Source: Nocardioides sp. Kera G14
Lineage (GTDB): Bacteria > Actinomycetota > Actinomycetes > Propionibacteriales > Nocardioidaceae
NCBI RefSeq assembly: GCF_020715565.1
Contig: NZ_CP085839.1
Location: 496,001-560,000 of the forward strand
Direction of reading: 5' to 3'
DNA length: 64,000 bases
Under the pieces are notes generated by a model, which made no database searches, had not been told where the DNA came from, and saw nothing but the letters and a program-made list of their open reading frames with translations. The position numbers and the translations under genes are program-made. Each line of letters begins with the position of its first letter. Position 1 is the stretch's first letter. Shown here piece by piece: positions 7,910-15,708 of the stretch.

Positions 7910-9340
7910 CTAGGGCCTGACCGGGCGGCTCAGCTGGTCGACGAACGACCGGACCACGGCCTCGCGGGTGGCCGGAGCGGCGAGGTCGAGCAGGGCGTTG
8001 ATCGGGGCCATCCGCTCCGGCAGGCCATCACCGGTGCCGAGGCCGGCGGCGGCGAGGATGCCCTCGAACTCCTCGTCGGAGAGTGCCGACACATCCAACG
8101 ACCGGACGAAGTCGGCGATCCCCCGGTCGACCTCGACCGGCCCGAGCGCCCTCGCCGCGCTCACCGAGTCAGCCAGTGCTGACAGGAAGTCGGAGACGTG
8201 CGGGAGTGTGGCTGCCGACAGCGAGAGGTGGGCGTTGGCCGGCGAGGCGCCGTAGGAGAGCTGCGGCTGGACGTGCCAGCCTCGCTGGTTGATCTCGTCG
8301 ATGAGGGTGAAGACGTCGAGGGAGTCGTCGGTCGCCACCGCGAGCAGGGTCGAGTCGGGCTCGGCCAGGAGCCTCAGGCCGTCGATCGCGGCGATCCCCG
8401 CGACGAGTCGGTCGGTCGCCTCGAACACCTGACGCGCAAGCTCGAGGTAGCCCGCATCGCCCAACTGCTGCACCACCGCCCAGGCCCCGGCCAGGGGCCC
8501 GCCCGACTTGGTCGACTGCAGGGTCGTGTTGATCACCGTGTAGCCCGGCCACGAGGCCGTCGCATAGAGCTGCGGCCGGCGCAGCTCCGGAGTCCGATGG
8601 AGCAGGATCGAGGTGCCCTTGGGGGCATAGCCGTACTTGTGCGTGTCCATCGAAATCGAGGTGACGCCCGGCACCGCGAACGTCCACGGCTCGACCTCGC
8701 GTCCGAGCCGAGCACCGAAGGGCAGCACCCAGCCACCGATGCAGGCGTCGACGTGGCATCGCACACCGCGTGCGGCGGCGGTCGCGGCGATCGCGGTCAC
8801 CGGGTCGATGACGCCGTGCGCGTACGACGGCGCGCTGGCCACCATCAGGATCGTGCGGTCGACGTCCTCCTCGAGCGCCGCAGCCATCGCCGCCGCATCG
8901 GCTCGGAAGTCCTCGCCCACCTCGACCACGACCGCCTCGACGCCGAAGTAGTGCGCCGCCTTGTGGAACGCCGCATGGGCGGTCGACGGGATCACCATCC
9001 GCGGCCGCGTGACGTCGGGCCGGGAGTCGCGGGCGGCGACCACCGCCAGCAGGACCGACTCGGTGCCACCTGAGGTGACCGTCCCCACCGCCGAGGGCGG
9101 GCCGTCGACGAGCGAGAGGGCATAGCCCACCAGCTCGTTCTCCAGCTGCACCAGGCTCGGGAAGGCAGACGGATCCAGTCCGTTGGAGCCGGCATAGGCG
9201 GCGACCGCCTCGCGTGCGACCCGGTCGACCTCCGGCAGGCCGGAGTCGTAGACATAGGCGAGGGTGCGGCCGCCGTGCACCGGCAGGTCGCGCTGCTGGG
9301 CGGCCAGCAGCCGGCCCAGGACGTCGGACGGGTCAGGCAT
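7910..9340 (-). CDS. PLP-dependent decarboxylase / sphingosine-1-phosphate lyase-like enzyme
   Basis: 476 residues, fold type I. It has GTVTSGGTESVLLAVVAARD for the cofactor phosphate, then HVDACIGGWVLPFG with the Asp that contacts the pyridine nitrogen. The Schiff-base Lys lies in SISMDTHKYGYAPKGTS, wording closest to sphingosine-1-phosphate lyases and archaeal-type group II decarboxylases. Substrate unknown: an amino acid or a phosphorylated amino alcohol. ATG 9340 begins 8 bases before the end of the upstream transporter gene, so translation is probably coupled. Last gene of a three-gene unit. S1P-lyase versus glutamate/tyrosine decarboxylase cannot be decided from sequence reading. Confidence 0.85.
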   Translation of the reverse strand: MPDPSDVLGRLLAAQQRDLPVHGGRTLAYVYDSGLPEVDRVAREAVAAYAGSNGLDPSAFPSLVQLENELVGYALSLVDGPPSAVGTVTSGGTESVLLAVVAARDSRPDVTRPRMVIPSTAHAAFHKAAHYFGVEAVVVEVGEDFRADAAAMAAALEEDVDRTILMVASAPSYAHGVIDPVTAIAATAAARGVRCHVDACIGGWVLPFGARLGREVEPWTFAVPGVTSISMDTHKYGYAPKGTSILLHRTPELRRPQLYATASWPGYTVINTTLQSTKSGGPLAGAWAVVQQLGDAGYLELARQVFEATDRLVAGIAAIDGLRLLAEPDSTLLAVATDDSLDVFTLIDEINQRGWHVQPQLSYGASPANAHLSLSAATLPHVSDFLSALADSVSAARALGPVEVDRGIADFVRSLDVSALSDEEFEGILAAAGLGTGDGLPERMAPINALLDLAAPATREAVVRSFVDQLSRPVRP

Positions 9341-10658
9341 CGGTGCCCTCCTTGAGCGAGTACGAACGCAGCCAGAAGAGGCTGGCGGCGACCAGCAGCG
9401 CCGGCAGGACCGAGAAGCCGAGCACGATCGCGGTGACGGCACTCGACGGCTGCGTGACCTCACCGCCGTCGGAGGACACGTAGCCGCCGAGGGCGAGGAT
9501 GAGCGCATAGAGGCCGGGGCCGACCGCGAGCCCGAGCGTCTCCCCGGCGGTCCAGATGCCGGTGAAGATCCCGATCCGGCTCTCGCCGGAGAGCTCCGCG
9601 TCGCGGGCGGCGACATCCGGCAGCATCGCCATCGGGAAGACCTGCGCACCGGCGTAACCGATGCCGACCACCGCGACAGCCACGAACGTCACCCCGTGAG
9701 GCAGCGACCGCGCACCGACGAGCACGACGGTCGCGACGATGAGGAGCAGGGAGGCGACGACGTACGACCGCTTCTTCCCGATCCGGCGAGCGACCGCAGC
9801 CCACAGGGGCGTGAGCAGCAGGCCGGGTCCGACGAAACAGACGAAGAGGATCGTCGACAGCCCGTCCGCGTTGTCGCGCGAGGCGTCCGCGAGCACGTGG
9901 CGGGCCAGATAGTCGACGCCCGCGAGCATCGCGCCGAAAGCCAGGGCCTGCACCACGAAGGTGGTGAGCAGTACGCGGAAGTCCCGCACCCGTGCGACCA
10001 GGGCCAGCTGGGAGCGGAGCCCGCCGGCCGCAGGCGCCACCGTGGTGGAGGACGCGTTGCGCGTGCCGACGTACGCCGCCAGCACCCCCACCAGCATGAC
10101 GACCGCCATGACGAGGCCCATCACGCGATAGCCGTCGCGGCCTCCGATCGCGTCGCGGATCGCAGGCGCCGAACCGCCGGCGATCAGGATCGCGAGGGCG
10201 AGCAGGACGACCCGCCACGCGAGCAGTCGCGTGCGTTCGACGGGCGAGTCCGTGAGCTCGGCGGGCATGGCGACGTAGGGCACCTGGAAGAAGGCGTACG
10301 CCGTCGCGGTGGCCACGAACGCGACCAGCACCCACAGCGTCGTCAGTGCCATCGGCAGGTGCGGTGCGGCGAAGATCAGTCCGAAGCCGACCACGAGTCC
10401 CAGGCCACCGCGCAACAGCCACGGACGTCGGGGTCCACGTGCGTCCACCGTGCGGTCGGAGATGCGGCCGGCGATCGGGTTGAGCACGACGTCCCATGCC
10501 TTCGGCAGCAGCAGGACGAGGCCGGCGAACAGGGGCGCGACGCCGACGGTGTCGGTCAGGTAGGGCAACAGCATCAGGCCCGGCACGGTGCCGAACGCGC
10601 CTGTTGCGACGGAGCCGGCCCCGTAACCGAGGCGGGTCCGTGTGGGCAGCGAGGTCAC
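9333..10658 (-). CDS. MFS transporter, GPH (glycoside-pentoside-hexuronide:cation) type
   Basis: 441 residues with about 12 membrane segments. The N-terminus RLGYGAGSVATGAFGTVPGL and the loop KAWDVVLNPIAGRISDRT, with the invariant-like Asp, match GPH sugar:cation symporters rather than drug exporters. The substrate is unknown; a link with the decarboxylase next door is only suggested by context. GTG start 10658 overlaps the upstream hydrolase stop as GTGA, and its own stop overlaps the decarboxylase start by 8 bases. Confidence 0.88.
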   Translation of the reverse strand: MTSLPTRTRLGYGAGSVATGAFGTVPGLMLLPYLTDTVGVAPLFAGLVLLLPKAWDVVLNPIAGRISDRTVDARGPRRPWLLRGGLGLVVGFGLIFAAPHLPMALTTLWVLVAFVATATAYAFFQVPYVAMPAELTDSPVERTRLLAWRVVLLALAILIAGGSAPAIRDAIGGRDGYRVMGLVMAVVMLVGVLAAYVGTRNASSTTVAPAAGGLRSQLALVARVRDFRVLLTTFVVQALAFGAMLAGVDYLARHVLADASRDNADGLSTILFVCFVGPGLLLTPLWAAVARRIGKKRSYVVASLLLIVATVVLVGARSLPHGVTFVAVAVVGIGYAGAQVFPMAMLPDVAARDAELSGESRIGIFTGIWTAGETLGLAVGPGLYALILALGGYVSSDGGEVTQPSSAVTAIVLGFSVLPALLVAASLFWLRSYSLKEGTDA

Positions 10659-11752
10659 CGAGAGGTCACTCCGCTGACGCGCCCGTCATGGTCACGCATC
10701 CACTCGTCGAACATCGGCCAGGTGGTACGTCGTGCGGCCCGTCCCGTGAGCATGCCGAGATGCCCGCCCGGCACGATGTCGAAGCGGACCTCCTCGGCGC
10801 TGCTGAGCAGCGGCACGATCGCCTCGACCGACTTCACGGGCGCGATGGCGTCGGTGGCGCCGGCGAAAATGCGCGTCGGAACGGTGAGCCGGTCGAGCTC
10901 GATGAAGCGGTCGCCCACCTCGACCCGGCCGTCCATCATCACGTTGCTGCGGAAGAAGCGGTGGTAGAGCTGCCCGAAGGACCGGCCGGGATAGGCCGTC
11001 ATGTTGGCGGTGAAGTGGTCGACGGCCTCGATCTGGGCGAGGAAGTCGGTGTCGCCGAGATGCGTGGCGATGGCCCAGGGCTTGGTGAGCACCTTGTCGA
11101 CCGAGCTGAGCTGGAAGACCCACTTCACGATCGGCTTCGGTGCCGACCCGATGAGCTGATAGCCGGTCGTGATGATCCGCCCGTTCGTGAAGTCCACCAG
11201 CGGGCGGAAGGGTGCCACGAGCGGCACCCGCGTCACGTCGAAGGGTGACCCGAAGATCGTCAGCGAGGCGACGGGCAGATCCGGGGCGTCGGCCACGGCC
11301 AGCGTCGCGAAGATCCCGCCGAGCGACCAGCCGGCGACGTGCACCGGACGTCCGCCCGCGTCGCGCGAGACCGCGCGGATCGCCTCGGGCAGCAGCTCGT
11401 CGACCCAGTGCTCGATGCCCATCGACCTGTCGCGGAAGGAGATCTGCCCGTAGTCCACGAGGTACGTCGGCCGCCCGGTCGACACCAGGTGCTCGACCAG
11501 TGAGCACCCCCGTCGCAGGTCGTAGCAGAGGGCCGGTGCGGCCAGCGGCGGCACCAGCAGCACGGGGTCACCGACCTGCGTGACACCGGCGACGGGGCGA
11601 TAGCGGTAGACCTCACGCAGCCAGCCCTCGTCGATCAGGGCCTTCGGCATCGGCCGGAGGTCGGCGATGCCGCCGTACATCACCTTGTGCGCCACGTTTC
11701 CGGCGGCCGACGTCAAGGTGGACCGGGACGGAACGCGAGGGAGCAGGCTCAC
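10655..11752 (-). CDS. PhaC-like alpha/beta hydrolase (class III PHA synthase-related) with Ser nucleophile
   Basis: 365 residues, the size of class III PhaC. It carries VLLVPPLAAPALCYDLRRG, LVDYGQISFRDRSMGIEHWV, the elbow GWSLGG, and GATDAIAPVKSVEAIVPLL plus PGGHLGMLTG for the catalytic Asp and His. True PHA synthases have Cys in the G-x-C-x-G box; Ser here points to a lipase, depolymerase or acyltransferase-type reaction. No PhaE, phasin or depolymerase gene is near. GTG 11752 gives MSLLPRVPSRST; a longer frame upstream runs antisense to the divergent flavoprotein gene and was rejected. First gene of the three-gene unit. Confidence 0.82.
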   Translation of the reverse strand: MSLLPRVPSRSTLTSAAGNVAHKVMYGGIADLRPMPKALIDEGWLREVYRYRPVAGVTQVGDPVLLVPPLAAPALCYDLRRGCSLVEHLVSTGRPTYLVDYGQISFRDRSMGIEHWVDELLPEAIRAVSRDAGGRPVHVAGWSLGGIFATLAVADAPDLPVASLTIFGSPFDVTRVPLVAPFRPLVDFTNGRIITTGYQLIGSAPKPIVKWVFQLSSVDKVLTKPWAIATHLGDTDFLAQIEAVDHFTANMTAYPGRSFGQLYHRFFRSNVMMDGRVEVGDRFIELDRLTVPTRIFAGATDAIAPVKSVEAIVPLLSSAEEVRFDIVPGGHLGMLTGRAARRTTWPMFDEWMRDHDGRVSGVTSR

Positions 11753-11806
11753 GTGGACGAACCTAGTGCGTTGACGCCGACCCCGGCGAGGAGTAGACCC
11801 GCACGT

Positions 11807-13396
11807 GTGAAGCTCAGCGCCGTGGTGGGTGGGGCAGCGGTGGCCGTGGGTGCCGTTGCTGCGCGCGACCTGATCCAGAAGAAGCACGCCCTGCAACGGA
11901 ACTTCCCCGTGATCGCCCATCTCCGGTGGCTGCTCGAGGAGATCGGCCCGGAGCTGCGGCAGTACATCGTGACGAGCAACGAGGAGGAACGGCCGTTCAG
12001 CCGCGACTCCCGGCGCTGGGTGTATGCAAGCAGCAAGGGCGAGAACAACTACTTCGGCTTCGGTACCGACGTCGACACCGAGCACATCCAGGGCCACGCC
12101 TACATCAAGCAGCGCACCTTCGCCGACAGGCTGCCCGACGACCACGACAGGAGCGCCACGCTGCCCAGCGCCAAGGTGCTCGGCGGTCCGCGCGGACGGG
12201 CCAAGGCGTTCCGCCCGAACTCGATCGTCAACGTCAGCGCGATGAGCTTCGGATCCCTGTCGGGCAACGCGATCACGGCCCTCAACAAGGGCGCCGCGCT
12301 GGCAGGCGCGATGCACAACACCGGTGAGGGCGGCCTCTCGGACTACCACCGCAACGGCGCCGACCTCGTGCTGCAGATCGGGACGGCGTACTTCGGCTGT
12401 CGCGACGAGCGCGGGAACTTCGACCTCGAGCGACTCAAGGACCTGGTCGCCGGGGCGCCGGTGAAGGCGATCGAGATCAAGCTCAGCCAGGGAGCCAAGC
12501 CGGGTCTCGGCGGACTGCTGCCGGGTGTCAAGGTGACATCGGAGATCGCCACGATCCGTGGCATCCCGCAGGGCAAGGACTGTGCCTCGCCGAGCCGGCA
12601 CACGACCTTCCGGGACGTGGACTCCATGCTGGACTGGGTCGAGCTGCTCGCCGCCGAGACGGGTGTGCCGGTCGGCATCAAGTCTGCAGTGGGGGAGATG
12701 GGCTTCTGGCACGACCTGGCCGCGCACATGGAGAGCGGCGAGCGTGGCGTGGACTTCGTGACCATCGACGGCGGCGAGGGCGGCACGGGTGCCGCGCCGC
12801 TGCTCTTCACCGACTCGGTCTCACTGCCCTGGCGGATGGGTTTCGCGCGTGCCTACGGTGCCTTCGCCGAGTCGGGCATCACCGACCGCGTGACGTTCAT
12901 CGGGAGCGGCAAGCTTGGCCTTCCGGACAACGCGGTCGTGGCCTTCGCGCTCGGCGCCGACATGATCAACGTGGCCCGCGAGGCGATGCTCTCGGTCGGG
13001 TGCATCCAAGCCCAGCGCTGCCACACCGACAGGTGCCCGACGGGGGTCGCCACCCAGAACGCCTGGCTCGCCCGGGGCCTCGACCCGCCCGACAAGGGCG
13101 TCCGGGCCGGCACCTACCTGACCACGCTGAGGAGGGACCTGCTCAAGGTCAGCGCCGCGATCGGTGTGGTGCACCCGGGCCTCATCACGACCAACGACGT
13201 CGACATCCTCAACGGCGACTACGAGGCGCGCTCGCTCGCCGCGGTCTACGACTACAAGGACGGCTGGGGCGAGCTGGGGGAGGACCTCAAGCGCGAGATC
13301 ACCGTCCTCATGCGCCCGCACTCGACCTTCGACGAGCAGGAACAGCCCGAGGTCACCGGTCCCTCGGGACCGGAGGAGGCGAAGAACGCCGGTTAG
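11807..13396 (+). CDS. FMN-binding glutamate synthase-like protein (GltB alpha/beta-barrel domain)
   Basis: 529 residues with an N-terminal hydrophobic anchor (LSAVVGGAAVAVGAVAA) followed by the FMN-binding and Fe-S barrel domain of glutamate synthase. Features: SIVNVSAMSFGSLSGNAI, NTGEGGLSDYH, KLSQGAKPGLGG, TIDGGEGGTGAAPLLF, and CIQAQRCHTDRCPTGVATQ, which has the C-x5-C-x4-C spacing of the [3Fe-4S] cluster. There is no glutaminase domain, so it is a stand-alone flavoprotein, probably membrane-associated; its reaction is unknown. GTG 11807 may be leaderless (TTGACG at 11771 and TAGACC at 11794). GTG 11753, with GAGGGAG upstream, would add 18 residues. The stop overlaps the convergent otsA stop by 4 bases. 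Confidence 0.87.
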   Translation: MKLSAVVGGAAVAVGAVAARDLIQKKHALQRNFPVIAHLRWLLEEIGPELRQYIVTSNEEERPFSRDSRRWVYASSKGENNYFGFGTDVDTEHIQGHAYIKQRTFADRLPDDHDRSATLPSAKVLGGPRGRAKAFRPNSIVNVSAMSFGSLSGNAITALNKGAALAGAMHNTGEGGLSDYHRNGADLVLQIGTAYFGCRDERGNFDLERLKDLVAGAPVKAIEIKLSQGAKPGLGGLLPGVKVTSEIATIRGIPQGKDCASPSRHTTFRDVDSMLDWVELLAAETGVPVGIKSAVGEMGFWHDLAAHMESGERGVDFVTIDGGEGGTGAAPLLFTDSVSLPWRMGFARAYGAFAESGITDRVTFIGSGKLGLPDNAVVAFALGADMINVAREAMLSVGCIQAQRCHTDRCPTGVATQNAWLARGLDPPDKGVRAGTYLTTLRRDLLKVSAAIGVVHPGLITTNDVDILNGDYEARSLAAVYDYKDGWGELGEDLKREITVLMRPHSTFDEQEQPEVTGPSGPEEAKNAG

Positions 13397-14784
13397 AGCT
13401 GTCGGCTCTCCAGGTCCGCCATGAACGACTTCGCCCACGCGGCGACATCGTGCGTCCGCACGGTGGCGCGCATCGCCTTCATCCGGCGCTTCAGCTCGGC
13501 GTCGTCGGCCTGGTGGGCCTCGAGGAGCGCGGCCTTCATGCCGTTGAGGTCGTAGGGGTTGATCAGCCACGCTTGGCGCAGCTCCTCCGCGGCACCGGCG
13601 AACTCGGAGAGGACGAGCGCGCCGTCGTCGTTGATCCGGGTGGCGACGTACTCCTTGGCGACGAGGTTCATGCCGTCGCGGTACGGCGTCACGACCATGA
13701 TGTCGGCCATCCGGTAGAGCGCCGCCATCTCCTCACGCGGGTAGGAGGAGTGCATGTAGTGGATCGCGGGCTGGCCGATGCGGCCGAGGTCGCCGTTGAG
13801 CCGGCCGACCATCATCTCGAGCTCGTCGCGCAGGGTGATGTACTCCTCGACGGCCTCGCGGGAGGGCACGGCGACCTGGACGAAGATGGCGTCCTCGACG
13901 TCGAAGTGGCCGTCCTCCATGAGCTCGCCGAAGGCCTTGAGTCGGGCGAGGATGCCCTTGGTGTAGTCGAGGCGGTCGCAGCCGAGGAAGACCTTGCGCG
14001 GATTGCCGAGCGCCTCGCGGAGCTCCTTGGCGCGGGCCTCGACAGCCGGAGACTTGGCCAGCTCCTCATAGCCCTCGAAGTCGATGGAGATCGGGTACGC
14101 CGACGCCCGCACCCGACGCCCGTCGGGAAGGATCACGTCCTCACCCTCGGTCGGATGCCCGACCCGGTGGTTCACGAGCCGCCGGAAGTTCGCGGCGGCC
14201 TCGGGGAGCTGGAAGCCGACCAGGTCGGCGCCGAGCAGGCCCTCGAGGATCTGACGGCGCCACGGCAGCTGCTGGAAGAGCTCGGCGGGTGGGAAGGGGA
14301 TGTGGAGGTAGAAGCCGATCCGGAGGTCGGGGCGCAGCTCGCGCAGCATCGCCGGCACCAGTTGCAGCTGGTAGTCGTGGACCCAGACGGTGGCGTTCTC
14401 GCCGGCGACCTCGGCCACCTTGGCGGCGAAGCGCCGATTGACCCTCTGGTAGGAGTCCCACCACTCGCGGTGGAACATCGGCTTGGCCACCAGATCGTGG
14501 TAGAGCGGCCACAGCGTGCCGTTCGACATGCCCTCGTAGTAGCCGTTGATGTCGGCCTCCGACATGGCGACGGGGATGAGCCGCAAACCCCCGGTCTCGA
14601 AGGGCTCGAGCTCCTCGTCGGTGCCTCCCGGCCACCCGACCCAGACGCCGTCGTTCTCACGCAGCACCGGCTCGAGCGCGCTCACGAGACCGCCCGGGGA
14701 GGTCCGCCAGCCGGGCTCGCCACCTGCCAGCTCGACCCGGTCCACGGGGAGCCGGTTCGCCACCACCACGAGGTCGACCGACAT
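13393..14784 (-). CDS. otsA: Trehalose-6-phosphate synthase OtsA
   Basis: Transfers glucose from UDP- or ADP-glucose to glucose-6-phosphate to make trehalose-6-phosphate (GT20, retaining). 463 residues. It has [66 protein letters not shown] with the phosphate-binding Arg/Lys, and [16 protein letters not shown] near residue 370. Start ATG 14784 gives [12 protein letters not shown]; upstream residues in the longer frame are not family-like. The phosphatase otsB lies 3 kb away on the other strand, across a cell-envelope cluster, so the two steps are not co-transcribed. Confidence 0.96.
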   Translation of the reverse strand: MSVDLVVVANRLPVDRVELAGGEPGWRTSPGGLVSALEPVLRENDGVWVGWPGGTDEELEPFETGGLRLIPVAMSEADINGYYEGMSNGTLWPLYHDLVAKPMFHREWWDSYQRVNRRFAAKVAEVAGENATVWVHDYQLQLVPAMLRELRPDLRIGFYLHIPFPPAELFQQLPWRRQILEGLLGADLVGFQLPEAAANFRRLVNHRVGHPTEGEDVILPDGRRVRASAYPISIDFEGYEELAKSPAVEARAKELREALGNPRKVFLGCDRLDYTKGILARLKAFGELMEDGHFDVEDAIFVQVAVPSREAVEEYITLRDELEMMVGRLNGDLGRIGQPAIHYMHSSYPREEMAALYRMADIMVVTPYRDGMNLVAKEYVATRINDDGALVLSEFAGAAEELRQAWLINPYDLNGMKAALLEAHQADDAELKRRMKAMRATVRTHDVAAWAKSFMADLESRQL

Positions 14785-14889
14785 ATCTGTGACCCTACAG
14801 GGAGAGCCAATTGACCTCATTGGTCCCAAACGTCACAGCCGGGCGGGTTGAACTACATCTCTGTGATTCGCTCGTCTACAGTGAAGGAC

Positions 14890-15180
14890 ATGTCTGCGAC
14901 GCCTGCCCACCACGAGCCCGTGGTCACGAGTGAGCTCAGCGACCGCGACCGCGAGATCCTCGACTTCGAGCGCCAGTGGTGGAAGTTCGCCGGCGCGAAG
15001 GAGGCCGCGGTCCGCGAGAAGTTCGACATGTCGGCGACGCGGTACTACCAGGTCCTCAACGCGCTGATCGATCGTCCCGAGGCGCTCGAGGCCGACCCGC
15101 TCCTCGTCCGCCGCCTGCGCCGCCTGCGTGCTGCCCGCCAGCGCCAGCGCTCCGCGCGCAGGCTCGGCTTCGAAGTCTGA
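14890..15180 (+). CDS. DUF3263 domain protein
   Basis: 96 residues. The core LSDRDREILDFERQWWKFAGAKEAAVREKFDMS followed by RYYQVLNALID matches the actinobacterial DUF3263 family. It has the feel of a small helix-turn-helix DNA-binding protein (AVREKFDMSATRYYQVLN), and the C-terminus is strongly basic (RLRRLRAARQRQRSARR). Function unknown. ATG 14890 is preferred over 14848, whose extra residues are not conserved-looking. It is followed after 2 bases by the LytR_C gene, so the pair probably forms an operon. Confidence 0.85.
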   Translation: MSATPAHHEPVVTSELSDRDREILDFERQWWKFAGAKEAAVREKFDMSATRYYQVLNALIDRPEALEADPLLVRRLRRLRAARQRQRSARRLGFEV

Positions 15181-15182
15181 TC

Positions 15183-15704
15183 ATGACGCGCCACACCCAG
15201 CGCGGAGTGGTCCTGCCGTCGCCGGTGGTGCTGCTCAGCATCCTCGCCGTCGTGATGGCCGCCATCGCCTTCGTCGTCACCCGGGGTGGCGGCGACGACA
15301 CCGTGGACATCCCGACCACGACGATCTCCTCCACCGCCGACCCGAGCGGCCCGGCGAGCGACTCGCAGGCGACCTCGACCCCGACCGTCGCCCCGCCGGC
15401 GACCACCTCGGCCGCGCCGAAGCCGCTGAACCGGAAGAAGTACCAGGTCGTCGTCTTCAACAACACCTCGATCCACGGCCTGGCCGCCACGGTCAGCGAC
15501 CAGGTGGAGAAGGCCGGCTGGACCGTCGTCGGCGCCGACAACTGGTACGGCTCCATCCCGAAGACCACGGTCTACTACCCGGCCGACGACAAGGACGCTG
15601 CCAAGCAGCTCGCCCTCGACCTCGGCATCAAGCGCACCGCCCCGGCCGAGAAGCCGATGTCGACGTCACGGCTCACGATCATCCTCACGGGCCCGCTGAA
15701 GTAG
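15183..15704 (+). CDS. LytR C-terminal domain protein, membrane-anchored
   Basis: 173 residues. A short basic start, one membrane helix (VVLLSILAVVMAAIAFVV, residues 13-30), then a Thr/Ser/Pro-rich stalk (about 38-85) and a C-terminal LytR_C domain (YQVVVFNNTSIHGLAATVSD onward). LytR_C domains often occur at the end of LCP wall-polymer ligases or alone beside DUF3263, as here. The domain is extracytoplasmic by topology. It sits between DUF3263 and an O-acetyltransferase, which suggests a cell-envelope role; biochemical function is unknown. Confidence 0.85.
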   Translation: MTRHTQRGVVLPSPVVLLSILAVVMAAIAFVVTRGGGDDTVDIPTTTISSTADPSGPASDSQATSTPTVAPPATTSAAPKPLNRKKYQVVVFNNTSIHGLAATVSDQVEKAGWTVVGADNWYGSIPKTTVYYPADDKDAAKQLALDLGIKRTAPAEKPMSTSRLTIILTGPLK

Positions 15705-15708
15705 GACC

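Noticed and set aside
10655..12727. 690-residue form of the PhaC-like protein
   Set aside because: The first ~325 residues are antisense to the flavoprotein gene; the hydrolase fold begins after the GTG at 11752.
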